63,654 nucleotides of DNA from Lentilactobacillus kisonensis DSM 19906 = JCM 15041 (lineage in GTDB: Bacteria; Bacillota; Bacilli; Lactobacillales; Lactobacillaceae). Of the stretch, positions 15,741-24,438 are shown one piece after another. How positions within the stretch are numbered: position 1 is the first letter of the stretch; every line of letters begins with the position of its first letter. The notes below the pieces were generated by a model. That model saw only the letters and a list, made by a program, of their open reading frames with translations, searched no databases and was not told the DNA's origin. Location of the stretch: contig NZ_AZEB01000016.1 in NCBI RefSeq assembly GCF_001434135.1, positions 1 through 63,654 on the forward strand, written 5' to 3'. Made by a program: the position numbers and the translations under genes.

Positions 15741-17552
15741 TTATTTACCTGATTTGTAACTCAAAGGCAAACTATTCCACCGCTTCCGCAGATAGAAGGC
15801 AGCTGCCTTGGGTTGCCGATCTCTGGTAAAGATTCCTTTCTTATTACCGTTAACCCGCATGTTGCCCTCAACCGTTTGGAAGTCGGCCAAATTCCAAGGC
15901 TGTTCGCCACGGATAAAGTCATATGAATCAAAGACCCGGTTAAACATTTCGAGAAGCTCAATCTGATATTCTTCACTCCACATAATGGATGGCAACTTGT
16001 GCAAACCAGGTTCGGTGTCAGCACCATATTCAGAGAAGACAATTGGCTTGTCAATATCGGAATTTTTCCATTCATCCAGTTCAGCCCGCAAGCCAGCTTC
16101 ACCATCGGAGATTTCATAACCCCACTTGTGATACCAACCCGGGTAACGATTGAGTAGATAGAAGTCTGGGAACTTCAGGCACTTCGAAGTTTCAAACGTG
16201 TCGTCTTCGTTGAGGGTAAAGGTCCGAGGACGTTTCTCAGGATCAAGATCCGCACTATCATTGAATAGCTTGGTAAAGTACGGCACTGCCGACTCACTTG
16301 ACGTATCTGGTTCGTTACAGAGGCTCCACGCCAATACGCTGGGGTGATTCTTATCCCGCTTAATCATGTCCTTCACTTGGTCAATATGCTTCTTGTAGAG
16401 CTCATCGATCCAATCACCGTCGAAAAACGATTGGTCCAAGCCACCAAGAAAACTAGCAGCGGCCATCTTAAAACCAACGGCAGGCACTTCATCAGTAATC
16501 AAGATCCCTTCACGATCCGCAAACTTGTATGCTTGTTCATCGTATGGGTAATGCGAACTCCTGTATGAGTTAGCACCAATCCATTTCATCAAGTTCAAAT
16601 CCCGGCGCTCAACGTTGAGATCAAAGGCCCGGCCAGCATATATACTATCCTCATGACGGCCAAACCCTTTTAGATAAACCGGTTTGTGATTAACCAAGAT
16701 CTGATGGCCCTGAATTTCAATTGTTCGTAATCCAATTTCATCGCTATAGGCGTCAACGACTGTCCCATTCTCAAGTAACTGGATCTTAATCGTGTAAAGA
16801 TAGGCATCGCGAACCTGCCAAAGAGTTGGATTTTTGACCACCAAATCACCCGTCGATCCGGTTGCGGTTGCGACAACGTTTCCGGCTTCGTCAGCTAGGC
16901 TAACCTTCACATCAGCTTGCGCATCAGTTTGAACGGTGTAATGGACAGTTGCTTGTTCATCACTGACCTCGTAAGTTGTCGAATAGTCGTAAACGTTATC
17001 CTTTGGAATCGCAATTAAATGAACACTTCGGTTAAGGCCAGAATAGTTATAGAAATCAAAGAATGGTTTTGCCATCTTCTTACCATTCTTCAAAGTCATC
17101 GTGTCACCAGCTGGGAGCGCATCCCGGTGTAATTCATTATTGATCTTAACCGCAACTACATTCTCTTCACCAAGCTTGGTAGCTCCAGTAATATCCGCAG
17201 TAAATGGCAAAAAGCCGCCTTCATGGGACCGGATTTTTTGACCATTCACATAGACAGTAGCTCGATGCGTTGCTGCCCCAAACCGCAGGCCAATTTGTTT
17301 CCCTTCAAAATATTTCGGGATAAACACCTTTTTGACATACCAAAAATCCCCGGTGTACTCCCGGGCATCCTTATCGGTAAAGAAATCATTGAAGCTGGCT
17401 GGAACCGGCATTTCAATTGGATCAGCCAGTCCCTCAGTCCAGCCATTTTTCTCACCTTCAGAAGCTGGATCGAACTTAAAGTCCCACAACCCATCTAGTT
17501 TCTGATCTTCTCGATACGCATTGGTAACTGGATATAACAGACTTTTTTCCAT
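15741..17552 (-). CDS. uidA: Beta-glucuronidase (GH2)
   Basis: A 603-residue GH2 enzyme, the same length as E. coli UidA, that removes terminal beta-D-glucuronic acid. A jelly-roll N-domain, an immunoglobulin-like domain and a C-terminal barrel are present. The acid/base Glu is in SLCNEPDTS near residue 410 and the nucleophile Glu in FSEYGADTEPG near 503. The NKKGIFTRDRQPK motif near 565 carries the Asn-Lys pair that binds the substrate carboxylate and marks glucuronidases within GH2. Start at ATG 17552, eight bases after AGGAT; the frame reaches further to 17570 without reason. No signal peptide. A promoter, two repressor palindromes and a cre-like site lie upstream. Confidence 0.95.
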   Translation of the reverse strand: MEKSLLYPVTNAYREDQKLDGLWDFKFDPASEGEKNGWTEGLADPIEMPVPASFNDFFTDKDAREYTGDFWYVKKVFIPKYFEGKQIGLRFGAATHRATVYVNGQKIRSHEGGFLPFTADITGATKLGEENVVAVKINNELHRDALPAGDTMTLKNGKKMAKPFFDFYNYSGLNRSVHLIAIPKDNVYDYSTTYEVSDEQATVHYTVQTDAQADVKVSLADEAGNVVATATGSTGDLVVKNPTLWQVRDAYLYTIKIQLLENGTVVDAYSDEIGLRTIEIQGHQILVNHKPVYLKGFGRHEDSIYAGRAFDLNVERRDLNLMKWIGANSYRSSHYPYDEQAYKFADREGILITDEVPAVGFKMAAASFLGGLDQSFFDGDWIDELYKKHIDQVKDMIKRDKNHPSVLAWSLCNEPDTSSESAVPYFTKLFNDSADLDPEKRPRTFTLNEDDTFETSKCLKFPDFYLLNRYPGWYHKWGYEISDGEAGLRAELDEWKNSDIDKPIVFSEYGADTEPGLHKLPSIMWSEEYQIELLEMFNRVFDSYDFIRGEQPWNLADFQTVEGNMRVNGNKKGIFTRDRQPKAAAFYLRKRWNSLPLSYKSGK

Positions 17553-17589
17553 TATTAGTAATCCTTTCACTATCTATATTCAAGGGTAA

Positions 17590-17603
17590 AGTAACCGCTT
17601 TCT
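17590..17603 (-). promoter_or_regulatory. cre-like CcpA site before uidA
   Basis: The minus strand reads AGAAAGCGGTTACT, close to the catabolite-response consensus. It lies downstream of the promoter, where CcpA binding would block transcription. Confidence 0.55.
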
Positions 17604-17618
17604 TATTTTGACACCTTA

Positions 17619-17662
17619 AGTTTACTATTTTATGGTAAATAGTCAACAAGTTTTAGTAAAAT
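17619..17662 (-). promoter_or_regulatory. uidA promoter with two repressor palindromes
   Basis: TTGACT (17641-17646), 16 bases, TAAACT (17619-17624). TTTAC and GTAAA flank the spacer (about 17621-17639), and TTTTA-C-TAAAA lies just upstream at 17651-17661. The same half-sites occur at 17775 and 21752, so they are probably operators of the LacI-family regulator of this cluster. Confidence 0.65.
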
Positions 17663-17774
17663 AATGGCTGATTTTATAGTTATGATTGTCCCAAAATAGG
17701 TACATCAGCAGCATCTCGTGCTATTTTACCAATTGTAGATCAAGTTTCATTTTCGTTCTATCGTCTAATGATTT

Positions 17775-17796
17775 AGTAAAATGGTATTATTTTACT
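17775..17796. promoter_or_regulatory. Repressor palindrome AGTAAAAT-N6-ATTTTACT
   Basis: Perfect 8-6-8 inverted repeat built of the same half-sites as the uidA and DUF2264 operators. It sits downstream of the small gene at 17869 and upstream of uidA. Confidence 0.5.
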
Positions 17797-17805
17797 TAAC
17801 AACAA

Positions 17806-17834
17806 AAAAGCGTTCGGACTTAACCGAACGCTTT
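17806..17834 (-). terminator. Terminator of the 41-residue small gene
   Basis: AAGCGTTCGG, six-base loop, CCGAACGCTTTTTTG on the minus strand: ten pairs and a T run, 35 bases after the small gene's stop. Confidence 0.85.
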
Positions 17835-17868
17835 CAGTATGATGATTTCTTATAACTAACGATCCTGT

Positions 17869-17994
17869 TTATTTGTTATCTCTCGTAATCACTTGATTCC
17901 AAAATAGTCGATTGTCTAGATTACCTTGTTTAGATGCTAAACGACCATTCTTTCTTCCATCAACTTCGGCCAAAATGTTCTTGAGTGTCTTCAT
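17869..17994 (-). CDS. Small protein of 41 residues, unknown
   Basis: Begins MKTLKNILAEVDGRKNGR and ends VITRDNK; basic, soluble, no signal or membrane segment. A perfect GGAGG lies nine bases before the ATG, a TATACT -10 box is at about 18052-18057 and a strong terminator follows, so it looks like a complete independent gene. I do not recognise it. It stands between uidA and the LacI regulator gene on the same strand. The GRLASKQGNLDNRLFWNQV stretch has no motif I can name. Confidence 0.7.
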   Translation of the reverse strand: MKTLKNILAEVDGRKNGRLASKQGNLDNRLFWNQVITRDNK

Positions 17995-18104
17995 AAGCAA
18001 TTCCTCCTCATTCAACTCTGTATCATTCTTTAACCTTTCTCTCACTTTTAGTATAGTCGCCTGGGGTTGGGATCGTTAAATGATTTGCTTGAAAAATATT
18101 GAAA

Positions 18105-18132
18105 ACGTTCTGAAAACTTAATTTCAGAACGT
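18105..18132 (-). terminator. Hairpin beyond the lacI-family gene
   Basis: ACGTTCTGAAA and TTTCAGAACGT pair over eleven bases with a six-base loop; the minus strand continues TTTTC. Probably the terminator of the regulator transcript, placed after the hairpin repeat. It could instead be a palindromic protein site. Confidence 0.5.
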
Positions 18133-18210
18133 CAATTGATATGCTTATTGAGTTATCGATTGTTACTGGTGTTTACTGGTTGGTGGTGTGGCTTTTAATG
18201 TCACATAGAT

Positions 18211-18331
18211 TAGGACCGCTCCGCAAAGCAGAAGCTTGCACCTAAGCTACCTCGCTCAAAAATCCCAAACCCCGGGATTTCTAAGCGAGGCAACTTAGGC
18301 TCCAGCTTCTAACCGCTTTGCTCCGCTCACT
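18211..18331 (-). repeat. Hairpin repeat, subtype A, at the 3' end of the LacI-family gene
   Basis: Full copy, AGTGAGCGGAGCAAAGCGG to AGCGGTCCTA on the minus strand. Arms AGAAGCT / AGCTTCT and TGCCTCGCTTAG / TGAGCGAGGTA pair with wobble. It begins within a few bases of the regulator's TAG. Confidence 0.9.
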
Positions 18332-18335
18332 CTTC

Positions 18336-19331
18336 CTACAAACTACTTTCCCTTTCCATCAACTCAGTCGCAATGACCGTCAACTCGGGAATCTTCTTTG
18401 GTTCCTTCATTCGTTGATCCAGCATTTCAATTGCCCGCTCACCCATCAATTCAGTATGGACATGCACGGTCGTTAACGCTGGGCTGGTGTACTTCGCAAT
18501 TGCCACGTCGTTAAAACTGATTAGGCTCACCCGGCTTGGGACGTCAATCTTATTTTGCTGCAACGCGCGTAAAACGCCCACCGCCATTGAATCACTGCCA
18601 ATCATAAAGCCGTGGGGAAGTTTGTCGCCAAGCTTTTGGATTGCCTTAGTCATCAGCGCATAGCCTGAATCGGGTCCAAAGGGGCCTTGGAAAATAAAGT
18701 TGGGATTATATAGCCCCTTTTGCTTTAAGTATGAATCAAACGTTGCTACCCGAGGATCACGGACACCCAGCTTTTCAGTGGTTGTTTGTTCCTTACCAGC
18801 AATCATGCCAATATCCTTGATCCCGCGGTCAATAAACCGGTCAACAATCTTCATAACTGGTGTCTCAAAATCACTGCGGACACTATCACAGCCATAAGCA
18901 AGATAATTTTCGCCAATAAATACTAGTGGTAACCCATAAGACTGTAGCGCGGTCACTTCGGTCTTATCAAACTTACCAACGGCGATAATACCGTTAAATC
19001 GCTTCATTTTACTTTTATCAATTGATTCATACGTGACCCGCTCAATTGATGTTCCAAGCGTTGCGGCTTTGTTCTCAATCCCATATTGGATCTGCAAGTA
19101 ATACAGATCATTTAATTCTTCTTTGTCGGAATGCCATTGCACCACAGCGATGGACTTTCCCACCTTAGTCGTATGCTTAGCGCGCTTCTTATATTGAAGC
19201 TTTTCGGCAACTTCAAGCACCCTGCGCCGGGTATCATCGCCCACCGACAGCGTATCATCAAAATTAAGAATTCTAGAGACCGTTGAAATTGAAACCCCCG
19301 CTTGCTTTGCCACATCCTTAATTGTCGTCAT
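18336..19331 (-). CDS. LacI-family transcriptional regulator
   Basis: A 331-residue repressor. The helix-turn-helix IKDVAKQAGVSISTVSRILN is at residues 3-23, then a hinge and a periplasmic-binding-like effector domain (GIIAVGKFD, GFMIGSDSMAVGVLRAL, VSLISFNDVAIAKYTSPALT). The last motif groups it with the EbgR/MsmR-like regulators of glycosidase genes. It lies inside the glycan cluster, and TTTTAxTAAAA-type palindromes at the uidA and DUF2264 promoters are its likely operators. Effector unknown. GGTGG four bases before the ATG. A hairpin repeat starts right after its stop. Confidence 0.9.
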   Translation of the reverse strand: MTTIKDVAKQAGVSISTVSRILNFDDTLSVGDDTRRRVLEVAEKLQYKKRAKHTTKVGKSIAVVQWHSDKEELNDLYYLQIQYGIENKAATLGTSIERVTYESIDKSKMKRFNGIIAVGKFDKTEVTALQSYGLPLVFIGENYLAYGCDSVRSDFETPVMKIVDRFIDRGIKDIGMIAGKEQTTTEKLGVRDPRVATFDSYLKQKGLYNPNFIFQGPFGPDSGYALMTKAIQKLGDKLPHGFMIGSDSMAVGVLRALQQNKIDVPSRVSLISFNDVAIAKYTSPALTTVHVHTELMGERAIEMLDQRMKEPKKIPELTVIATELMERESSL

Positions 19332-19437
19332 TTTACCACCCTAATATTATCCTATTCCTCGAAAAATTCGTTATTAATTTATTAGCTTTATACTTGCTAT
19401 GATACCGCTTTAACTCACCATTTGTCTACCGTATATC

Positions 19438-19556
19438 AGTGAGCGGAGCAAAGCGGTTAGAAGCTGGAGCCTAAGCCATCTCAACCGGAAATCTCGGTTT
19501 TGGATTTTTGGTTGAGATGACTTAGGTGCAAGCTTCTGCTTTGTGCAGCTGTCCTA
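19438..19556 (+). repeat. Hairpin repeat, subtype A (first of a tandem pair)
   Basis: AGTGAGCGGAGCAAAGCGG to CAGCTGTCCTA. Arms AGAAGCT / AGCTTCT, CCTAAG / CTTAGG and ATCTCAACC / GGTTGAGAT. Lies in the 470-base gap between the DUF2264 gene and the regulator, which holds no gene; the frame over 19481-19753 is repeat. Confidence 0.9.
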
Positions 19557-19561
19557 ATATC

Positions 19562-19680
19562 AGTGAGCGGATCAAAGCGGTTAAGGCGCGGAGTATAAGT
19601 CACCTCTGGAGAAAATTCCTGGTTCTGGAATTTTTCCCAGAGGTGATTATGTGCAGCTCCCTGCTTTGAGAAGCTGTCCT
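19562..19680 (+). repeat. Hairpin repeat, subtype A (second of a tandem pair)
   Basis: AGTGAGCGGATCAAAGCGG to GAAGCTGTCCT. Inner arms CACCTCTGG and CCAGAGGTG are fully complementary but unlike those of the neighbouring copy. Confidence 0.88.
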
Positions 19681-19741
19681 GATCCATATCGTATGCACTG
19701 GCAGTAGTGCTTATGAGCACTTGATGGCGCACACTACGTTG

Positions 19742-19793
19742 ACAAAAAAACAAAGGACCACAGCCAACAATCTTTAGCCACAGTCCTTCATTC
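19742..19793 (-). terminator. Terminator of the DUF2264 gene
   Basis: On the minus strand AAGGAC ... GTCCTT with inner pairs, then TTTGTTTTTTTG. It lies about 15 bases beyond the stop codon. Confidence 0.65.
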
Positions 19794-19805
19794 TTTAATC
19801 ACACT

Positions 19806-21692
19806 TTAAAATTCTGAGAACGTTGCGCTAACCGTATGATCGTTAAACGCAATCGTCAATTTATTCCCATCCAGCTTAACTTCAGGAATCACAATATGAC
19901 CATCGTCGTCCAAGCTTTCTAATTCGCGGTCACCCAAATACAGTGAAACCAATGTATACTTACCTGGCTTTAGAACGCCGGTTTGAAGTGGAATCTTGGT
20001 CTTTGGGAAATACAAATTGGTATTTGGCTCGGGCACAGATAATTCTGCCGTCAATTCCTTAGATAAACCAACAATCCCAGTAATCCCAACTTCGGTTTGA
20101 TAGAACACCGCGTTTTCAGCCTTACTTGGCAACTCCTTTTGATAATCTTTGCCATAATCAGGAGCCGCAAAACTGCCTTCCGCTAAGTGCAATGGCCGTT
20201 TCGTATCAATTTGGTGCACCCGAACATGCCATGGCATTGCTGGAACAACGTAATTCTTAATCTCAACGTCATCCCACGGTTTCCAATCAGAGTATACATA
20301 ATCATCGTGGATCGCATAGTCGTCATACTTAAAGGCAGTTCGCCAGAAGTTTTCACTTTCCGAAACTGCTAGCGTATTATCAAAGGCGCCCTGTTTGAGC
20401 AACGTTCTGGCCTTAGCCGTACTGAAGCCAAAAGTGGTTGAGTATACGTACTTTTCATACTTATCTTCACCATGAGCGTGTTCATGAGAATGCTGGCCAG
20501 CCGTAAATGCCTGAACTTCTAAGCCATTTTGACTGTGAGCGATTAACATTCTTGGTTCTGGCTGTTTCTTTAAGGCTTCAAACTTGAAGTCATCACTTTC
20601 TTTAGTTGTCCAGAACGGATCATCGTCTGGTAACGCGAAGAAGATGAACGTTTTAAGAGCCCAGTACGCTGATGCAGGACCGTTATAGCCTTCCGCAAAG
20701 TTCATGTTTGGATATGAATAGCCAATTGGAATCAGGCCATCACTTTGGAAGATATTTTGTTTAAACCACCAACGCAGGTTATTTAGCAACAAGTGCTTAA
20801 TGTCACCAATTGTATAGTCATCAGGCAAATCAACGTGAGCATAGGCACAAGCTGCCCAAAATGCGGCTTGAGCAAAGCGGTAGTCGAGGCTTCGGCCATA
20901 TGGTAAAGCAGCACCGTCAGCCGCGAACCAATTAGCATAGCTTGGGACAAAGGCTTTAGCCCGTTCTTTCAATAATTTAGACTGCTCATTATCTGTATGA
21001 GCGAGGCCAACCGTCAAAATCGTAAAGAACTGGTAAGCAAACGGAATGTAGTTATCAATTTGGTTAACATAACCATCGTAGGACCAACCGTGACCCAAGT
21101 ATTGCTTGTTGGTAATTGCATAGTCTTCATCGATTAATTCTGAATTGTCCATGTAACCTGTATCAGTGATAAATTGATTGACCATGGCCCTAAAGAACAG
21201 CCAGTTAGTCTTTGGAATGACCTTATGATTAACCTGATCCATCCACTTAACAATCGTTTTTTGCTTTGGCACGGACAAATTATCCCAGAAAGTTGCTTTG
21301 GTTTCGTATAGAAAGGCGGTCAAAGCACCCATTTCAACGAAGACCTGGTCGTAATCGCCAAGATCACTGCCCCAATAATCAGGGGACTGCGGATCAGTGC
21401 CGGCCAGAATGCCCTGAGTCGTCAACTCATACCACTGGGGCTGTTCATAAATTCGTTTCTTATCGGCGAAGAAGGGACCTAGGCCCCAAAGCAGACGCAT
21501 AAAGCCTTCTACTTCGGTTTTATCTTGAATATAAACCGCACCACTGTCACTCATCCGGAAGCGGCCTTTGCGCTTTTGCTGACTTAAGACTGCCATTGCT
21601 GGGGTTAAAATGTCCACTAAAGCTGCCTTAACGTCGGCCTTACTACGCAAGGGGTTTTCTTTAATTTGTTCATTAAATAATTTTCGTTTCAA
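19806..21692 (-). CDS. DUF2264 glycosidase (GH154-like)
   Basis: A 628-residue cytosolic protein. The N-terminal ~350 residues carry the DUF2264 hallmarks NPLRSKADVKAAL, EGFMRLLWGLGPFF and the (alpha/alpha)-barrel motif LPYGRSLDYRFAQAAFWAAC; the C-terminal part is beta-rich (HSHEHAHGEDKYEKY). As far as I recall DUF2264 proteins were placed in CAZy family GH154, with beta-glucuronidase activity on arabinogalactan; I state this from memory. It has its own promoter with an operator-like palindrome and a cre-like site. It probably removes a terminal uronic or neutral sugar from imported oligosaccharides. Confidence 0.82.
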   Translation of the reverse strand: MKRKLFNEQIKENPLRSKADVKAALVDILTPAMAVLSQQKRKGRFRMSDSGAVYIQDKTEVEGFMRLLWGLGPFFADKKRIYEQPQWYELTTQGILAGTDPQSPDYWGSDLGDYDQVFVEMGALTAFLYETKATFWDNLSVPKQKTIVKWMDQVNHKVIPKTNWLFFRAMVNQFITDTGYMDNSELIDEDYAITNKQYLGHGWSYDGYVNQIDNYIPFAYQFFTILTVGLAHTDNEQSKLLKERAKAFVPSYANWFAADGAALPYGRSLDYRFAQAAFWAACAYAHVDLPDDYTIGDIKHLLLNNLRWWFKQNIFQSDGLIPIGYSYPNMNFAEGYNGPASAYWALKTFIFFALPDDDPFWTTKESDDFKFEALKKQPEPRMLIAHSQNGLEVQAFTAGQHSHEHAHGEDKYEKYVYSTTFGFSTAKARTLLKQGAFDNTLAVSESENFWRTAFKYDDYAIHDDYVYSDWKPWDDVEIKNYVVPAMPWHVRVHQIDTKRPLHLAEGSFAAPDYGKDYQKELPSKAENAVFYQTEVGITGIVGLSKELTAELSVPEPNTNLYFPKTKIPLQTGVLKPGKYTLVSLYLGDRELESLDDDGHIVIPEVKLDGNKLTIAFNDHTVSATFSEF

Positions 21693-21718
21693 CTAAGTTT
21701 CACCTCATTCAATTTATT

Positions 21719-21732
21719 TGTAAGCGCTTCTA
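21719..21732 (-). promoter_or_regulatory. cre-like CcpA site before the DUF2264 gene
   Basis: The minus strand reads TAGAAGCGCTTACA, one position off the strong cre consensus, just downstream of the promoter. Confidence 0.6.
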
Positions 21733-21740
21733 CAGTCTCA

Positions 21741-21769
21741 GAATAACCCTTATTTTAGTAAAATACAAG
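21741..21769 (-). promoter_or_regulatory. DUF2264 gene promoter with operator palindrome
   Basis: TTGTAT, 17 bases, TATTCT, with ATTTTA-C-TAAAAT (21752-21764), a perfect 6-1-6 palindrome, filling the spacer. The half-sites match those at the uidA promoter. Confidence 0.65.
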
Positions 21770-21802
21770 ACTATTTTATTTAGTTTTCCTAAATATTTTG
21801 TG

Positions 21803-21848
21803 AAAAAATGACCGAGCCAGAATTAACTTCCAGCTCGATCATTTTTTG
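21803..21848 (-). terminator. Terminator of the first secreted glycosidase gene
   Basis: AAAAAATGATCGAGC and GCTCGGTCATTTTTT pair on the minus strand, about 115 bases beyond the stop codon. Confidence 0.8.
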
Positions 21849-21961
21849 CGAATGGGGTTTCGCAACACGTTATGTCAGAAATAACGCTTAAAATTAGTTT
21901 TATTGATAATTAATCGGATGATGCACTTTGTAGATCCCTTACCTCCCTTAAGAGCAAGTCA

Positions 21962-24382
21962 TTAGAACTTTGTCAAGCTGGTAAATTGTTTGTTACCAGT
22001 GATGTAATTGCCATTGGTTAATTGGAAACGAGTGGTAGCACCATGCTTAACAACTTTCTTAACTTGCAAAGCTTGACCCTTCTTTACATGTTTAACTTGG
22101 TTCTTTTTTGACAGGGTCGTGCTCTTGTACTCATACAAGCCCGTTTTATTAGTAACGTAAAGGTTGCTGTGTTTGGTTTGCCAGTATAAGTTAGCTACAT
22201 ATTTTTTATTGGCGGTGATGTAAGTACCATCGCTTAATTTGTAACGAGCTGTACCGTTAGCTGACTTGGCTTTGGCAATAACCGTGAAAGTTGGGGCAGT
22301 CATACGACTCTTAACCACATACTTCTTTACGCGGTTGTTCTTAGTAAAGTTAACACTCTTGTAGCTGTACAAACTTTTCTTGGCATATACCTTGAAGCTC
22401 TTTACAGTTGTTGCTTTAGAAGTACTATTTGTTTCTGTCTTAGCCGGTTCCGTATTTGTACTTGAACTGCTTGCAGCTGGTGTTTTTATGCTGGAACTAG
22501 TTGCTGAAGAAGAACTAGTCCCCGTAATAGTTCCCGTTGGCGTTTGATTAGTATTGTTATTATCTGGATTTACAGGCGTTGGCCTTGGGTTAACTGGTGT
22601 TAACTGAACATAATCTAATTCTGCAAAACTACTATCTTTCATCAGAGTTAAAGTATTTTCACCTTTATTAAGATCAACTGTCCCATACTGCAATACTTTT
22701 CTAGTCCCGTTCACATTTGGAACGGCATTCGTCCAACCGGTCGTATATGGAAAAACAGCATCATTTAATGTTTTATTGTTCAGGGTCACCTTGTCTGAAG
22801 CATCTTTTTGATCCTGATTACCATTCGCATAACCAATTTCAAGTTTGTATTGACCCGCAGCAAGTGCATTTACCTTAAATGACACGCCACTTGAAGCATC
22901 ATTAATTGAACCTACATAATGATTGCCAGAAGCATAACTACCTTGGTACGTCTTTGCCGTTCCCAGCAACCCACTATCTTCTGCTTCTACTCTAATTGGA
23001 TCAGTTGCTTGGGCTTGGGCATATTGTAAATTATCAGTCGTTGAAGTACTGTCCGATGGCGTCACTACCAACTGATAACCATTTGCTGCCTTCATATTCT
23101 TGACGGGTACAGACACTGTGCCATTCTTCACCGGAACGGTACCACTAACAATCGTCTTAGGAGAATCAACTGCTGAATCAACCCCATCCCATGACGTTTC
23201 TTTAACTTGAACAGAAGCAGATTTGCTGAACTTAGCTGAATCTAAATTGTTAACATTAATCGTCGTATTTCCGGCTGTGCCGCCAAAGATAACAGACGTT
23301 TGGTCTTTATTATCGGTCGTGTTGGCAACACTGGCTAGATCACCATTAGTATCAGCTGTACTTGTCTTGTCGATTTGACCAGCCATATCACCATACCATT
23401 TGTATAGCCAGTAACCGCCATTTGGCTTCTGCTGATCCGTTAACAAATTATCCATTCGGCCATAGTTGTACCAGAAAGCAATACATGAACTATCAAGCTC
23501 TGGCACGTTTTCGAACGACTGAATATAATGAATCATCAATCCGGGAACGCCAGTCTGTTGTGGCGCACTGTATTCATTGATACTAACTGGTAAATGCTTA
23601 ATTCCCAAATTGTCTTCAATTGCATCCAATTGCTTAACATGGTCTGGGAATGAAGCTGCCGTTCCATCTTCTAATTCATGCCAGCAAATCACATCTGGAA
23701 GTGTGTTGTTATTCTTGGCATTGGTTAAGAAACCAGTGATCCAGTTTTTATCCCAATGCTCAATACTTGGACCAACGATTTTAGCACTAGGATCGACCTT
23801 CTTGACTTCGTTATACGTGGCATTCCACATCTCATAATACTGTTGCATGGTTTTACCGCTGTTGCCAACAAAGGTCCAGTTAGGCTCATTCCATAATTCG
23901 TAGCCGTAAATATCACTGGCATAGCCGGAATCCTTAGCCTTTTGAACCATTTCGCCAACGCTGGCTAACCAATTTGCTTCGTCTTTTTCAAACCCCGCGT
24001 TAGAAGTGAAATTATACGGGAAGTTTTTGAAGTGGTCAGGCAAGCGAATGATGATTTTGCTGCCGACTTTTTGTGATAATGATGCAACGTTCATGAAGTC
24101 ACCAGCTGGTGGCAACCCATTTGGGCTTTGTTGCCCACCAGGAGGTGCTTGAGTAAATACTTTGGGCTTGAGTGCTGATAGTAAATCCGCACTAGGTGTA
24201 TTACTATCAGACATCCCATACAACCCACCAGAAGCTACATGGGTCGTTTGCGTTCGAACAGCTTGGGTAGTGTCAACGTTAATCGTACTATCATCAGCCT
24301 TAGCAGAGCTTCCAATCGCCCCTAAAGTTAATCCCATAGTGATGGCCGCTAAAAACGCAACGGTGCGCTTGTGAATAATCAT
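21962..24382 (-). CDS. Secreted clan GH-A glycosidase with CBM and DUF5776 domains (copy 1)
   Basis: An 806-residue exported protein. Signal peptide with cleavage near SAKA. A (beta/alpha)8 barrel follows (about 40-340): acid/base Glu in ELWNEPNW and nucleophile Glu in SINEYSA, the spacing of clan GH-A, most like GH39. A CBM6/35-like domain begins at IRVEAEDSG and ends FAELDYVQL (about 475-600). A Ser/Thr linker leads to DUF5776 repeats (YAKKSLYSYKSVNFT; KTGLYEYKSTTLS), which retain proteins at the lactobacillus cell wall. I infer release of oligosaccharides from a plant glycan outside the cell. It is a tandem paralogue of the next gene. GH39 assignment is by motif only. Confidence 0.8.
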   Translation of the reverse strand: MIIHKRTVAFLAAITMGLTLGAIGSSAKADDSTINVDTTQAVRTQTTHVASGGLYGMSDSNTPSADLLSALKPKVFTQAPPGGQQSPNGLPPAGDFMNVASLSQKVGSKIIIRLPDHFKNFPYNFTSNAGFEKDEANWLASVGEMVQKAKDSGYASDIYGYELWNEPNWTFVGNSGKTMQQYYEMWNATYNEVKKVDPSAKIVGPSIEHWDKNWITGFLTNAKNNNTLPDVICWHELEDGTAASFPDHVKQLDAIEDNLGIKHLPVSINEYSAPQQTGVPGLMIHYIQSFENVPELDSSCIAFWYNYGRMDNLLTDQQKPNGGYWLYKWYGDMAGQIDKTSTADTNGDLASVANTTDNKDQTSVIFGGTAGNTTINVNNLDSAKFSKSASVQVKETSWDGVDSAVDSPKTIVSGTVPVKNGTVSVPVKNMKAANGYQLVVTPSDSTSTTDNLQYAQAQATDPIRVEAEDSGLLGTAKTYQGSYASGNHYVGSINDASSGVSFKVNALAAGQYKLEIGYANGNQDQKDASDKVTLNNKTLNDAVFPYTTGWTNAVPNVNGTRKVLQYGTVDLNKGENTLTLMKDSSFAELDYVQLTPVNPRPTPVNPDNNNTNQTPTGTITGTSSSSATSSSIKTPAASSSSTNTEPAKTETNSTSKATTVKSFKVYAKKSLYSYKSVNFTKNNRVKKYVVKSRMTAPTFTVIAKAKSANGTARYKLSDGTYITANKKYVANLYWQTKHSNLYVTNKTGLYEYKSTTLSKKNQVKHVKKGQALQVKKVVKHGATTRFQLTNGNYITGNKQFTSLTKF

Positions 24383-24408
24383 GTTAAAACCCCTTTGTTT
24401 AAAATTTT

Positions 24409-24436
24409 ACAGATAATTACTTTAAGTAATCTGTCA
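24409..24436 (-). terminator. Hairpin between the two secreted glycosidase genes
   Basis: CAGAT-AAT-TACTT pairs with AAGTAATCTG with a three-base bulge. It lacks a strong T run, so it may only attenuate or protect the upstream message. Confidence 0.45.
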
Positions 24437-24438
24437 TT

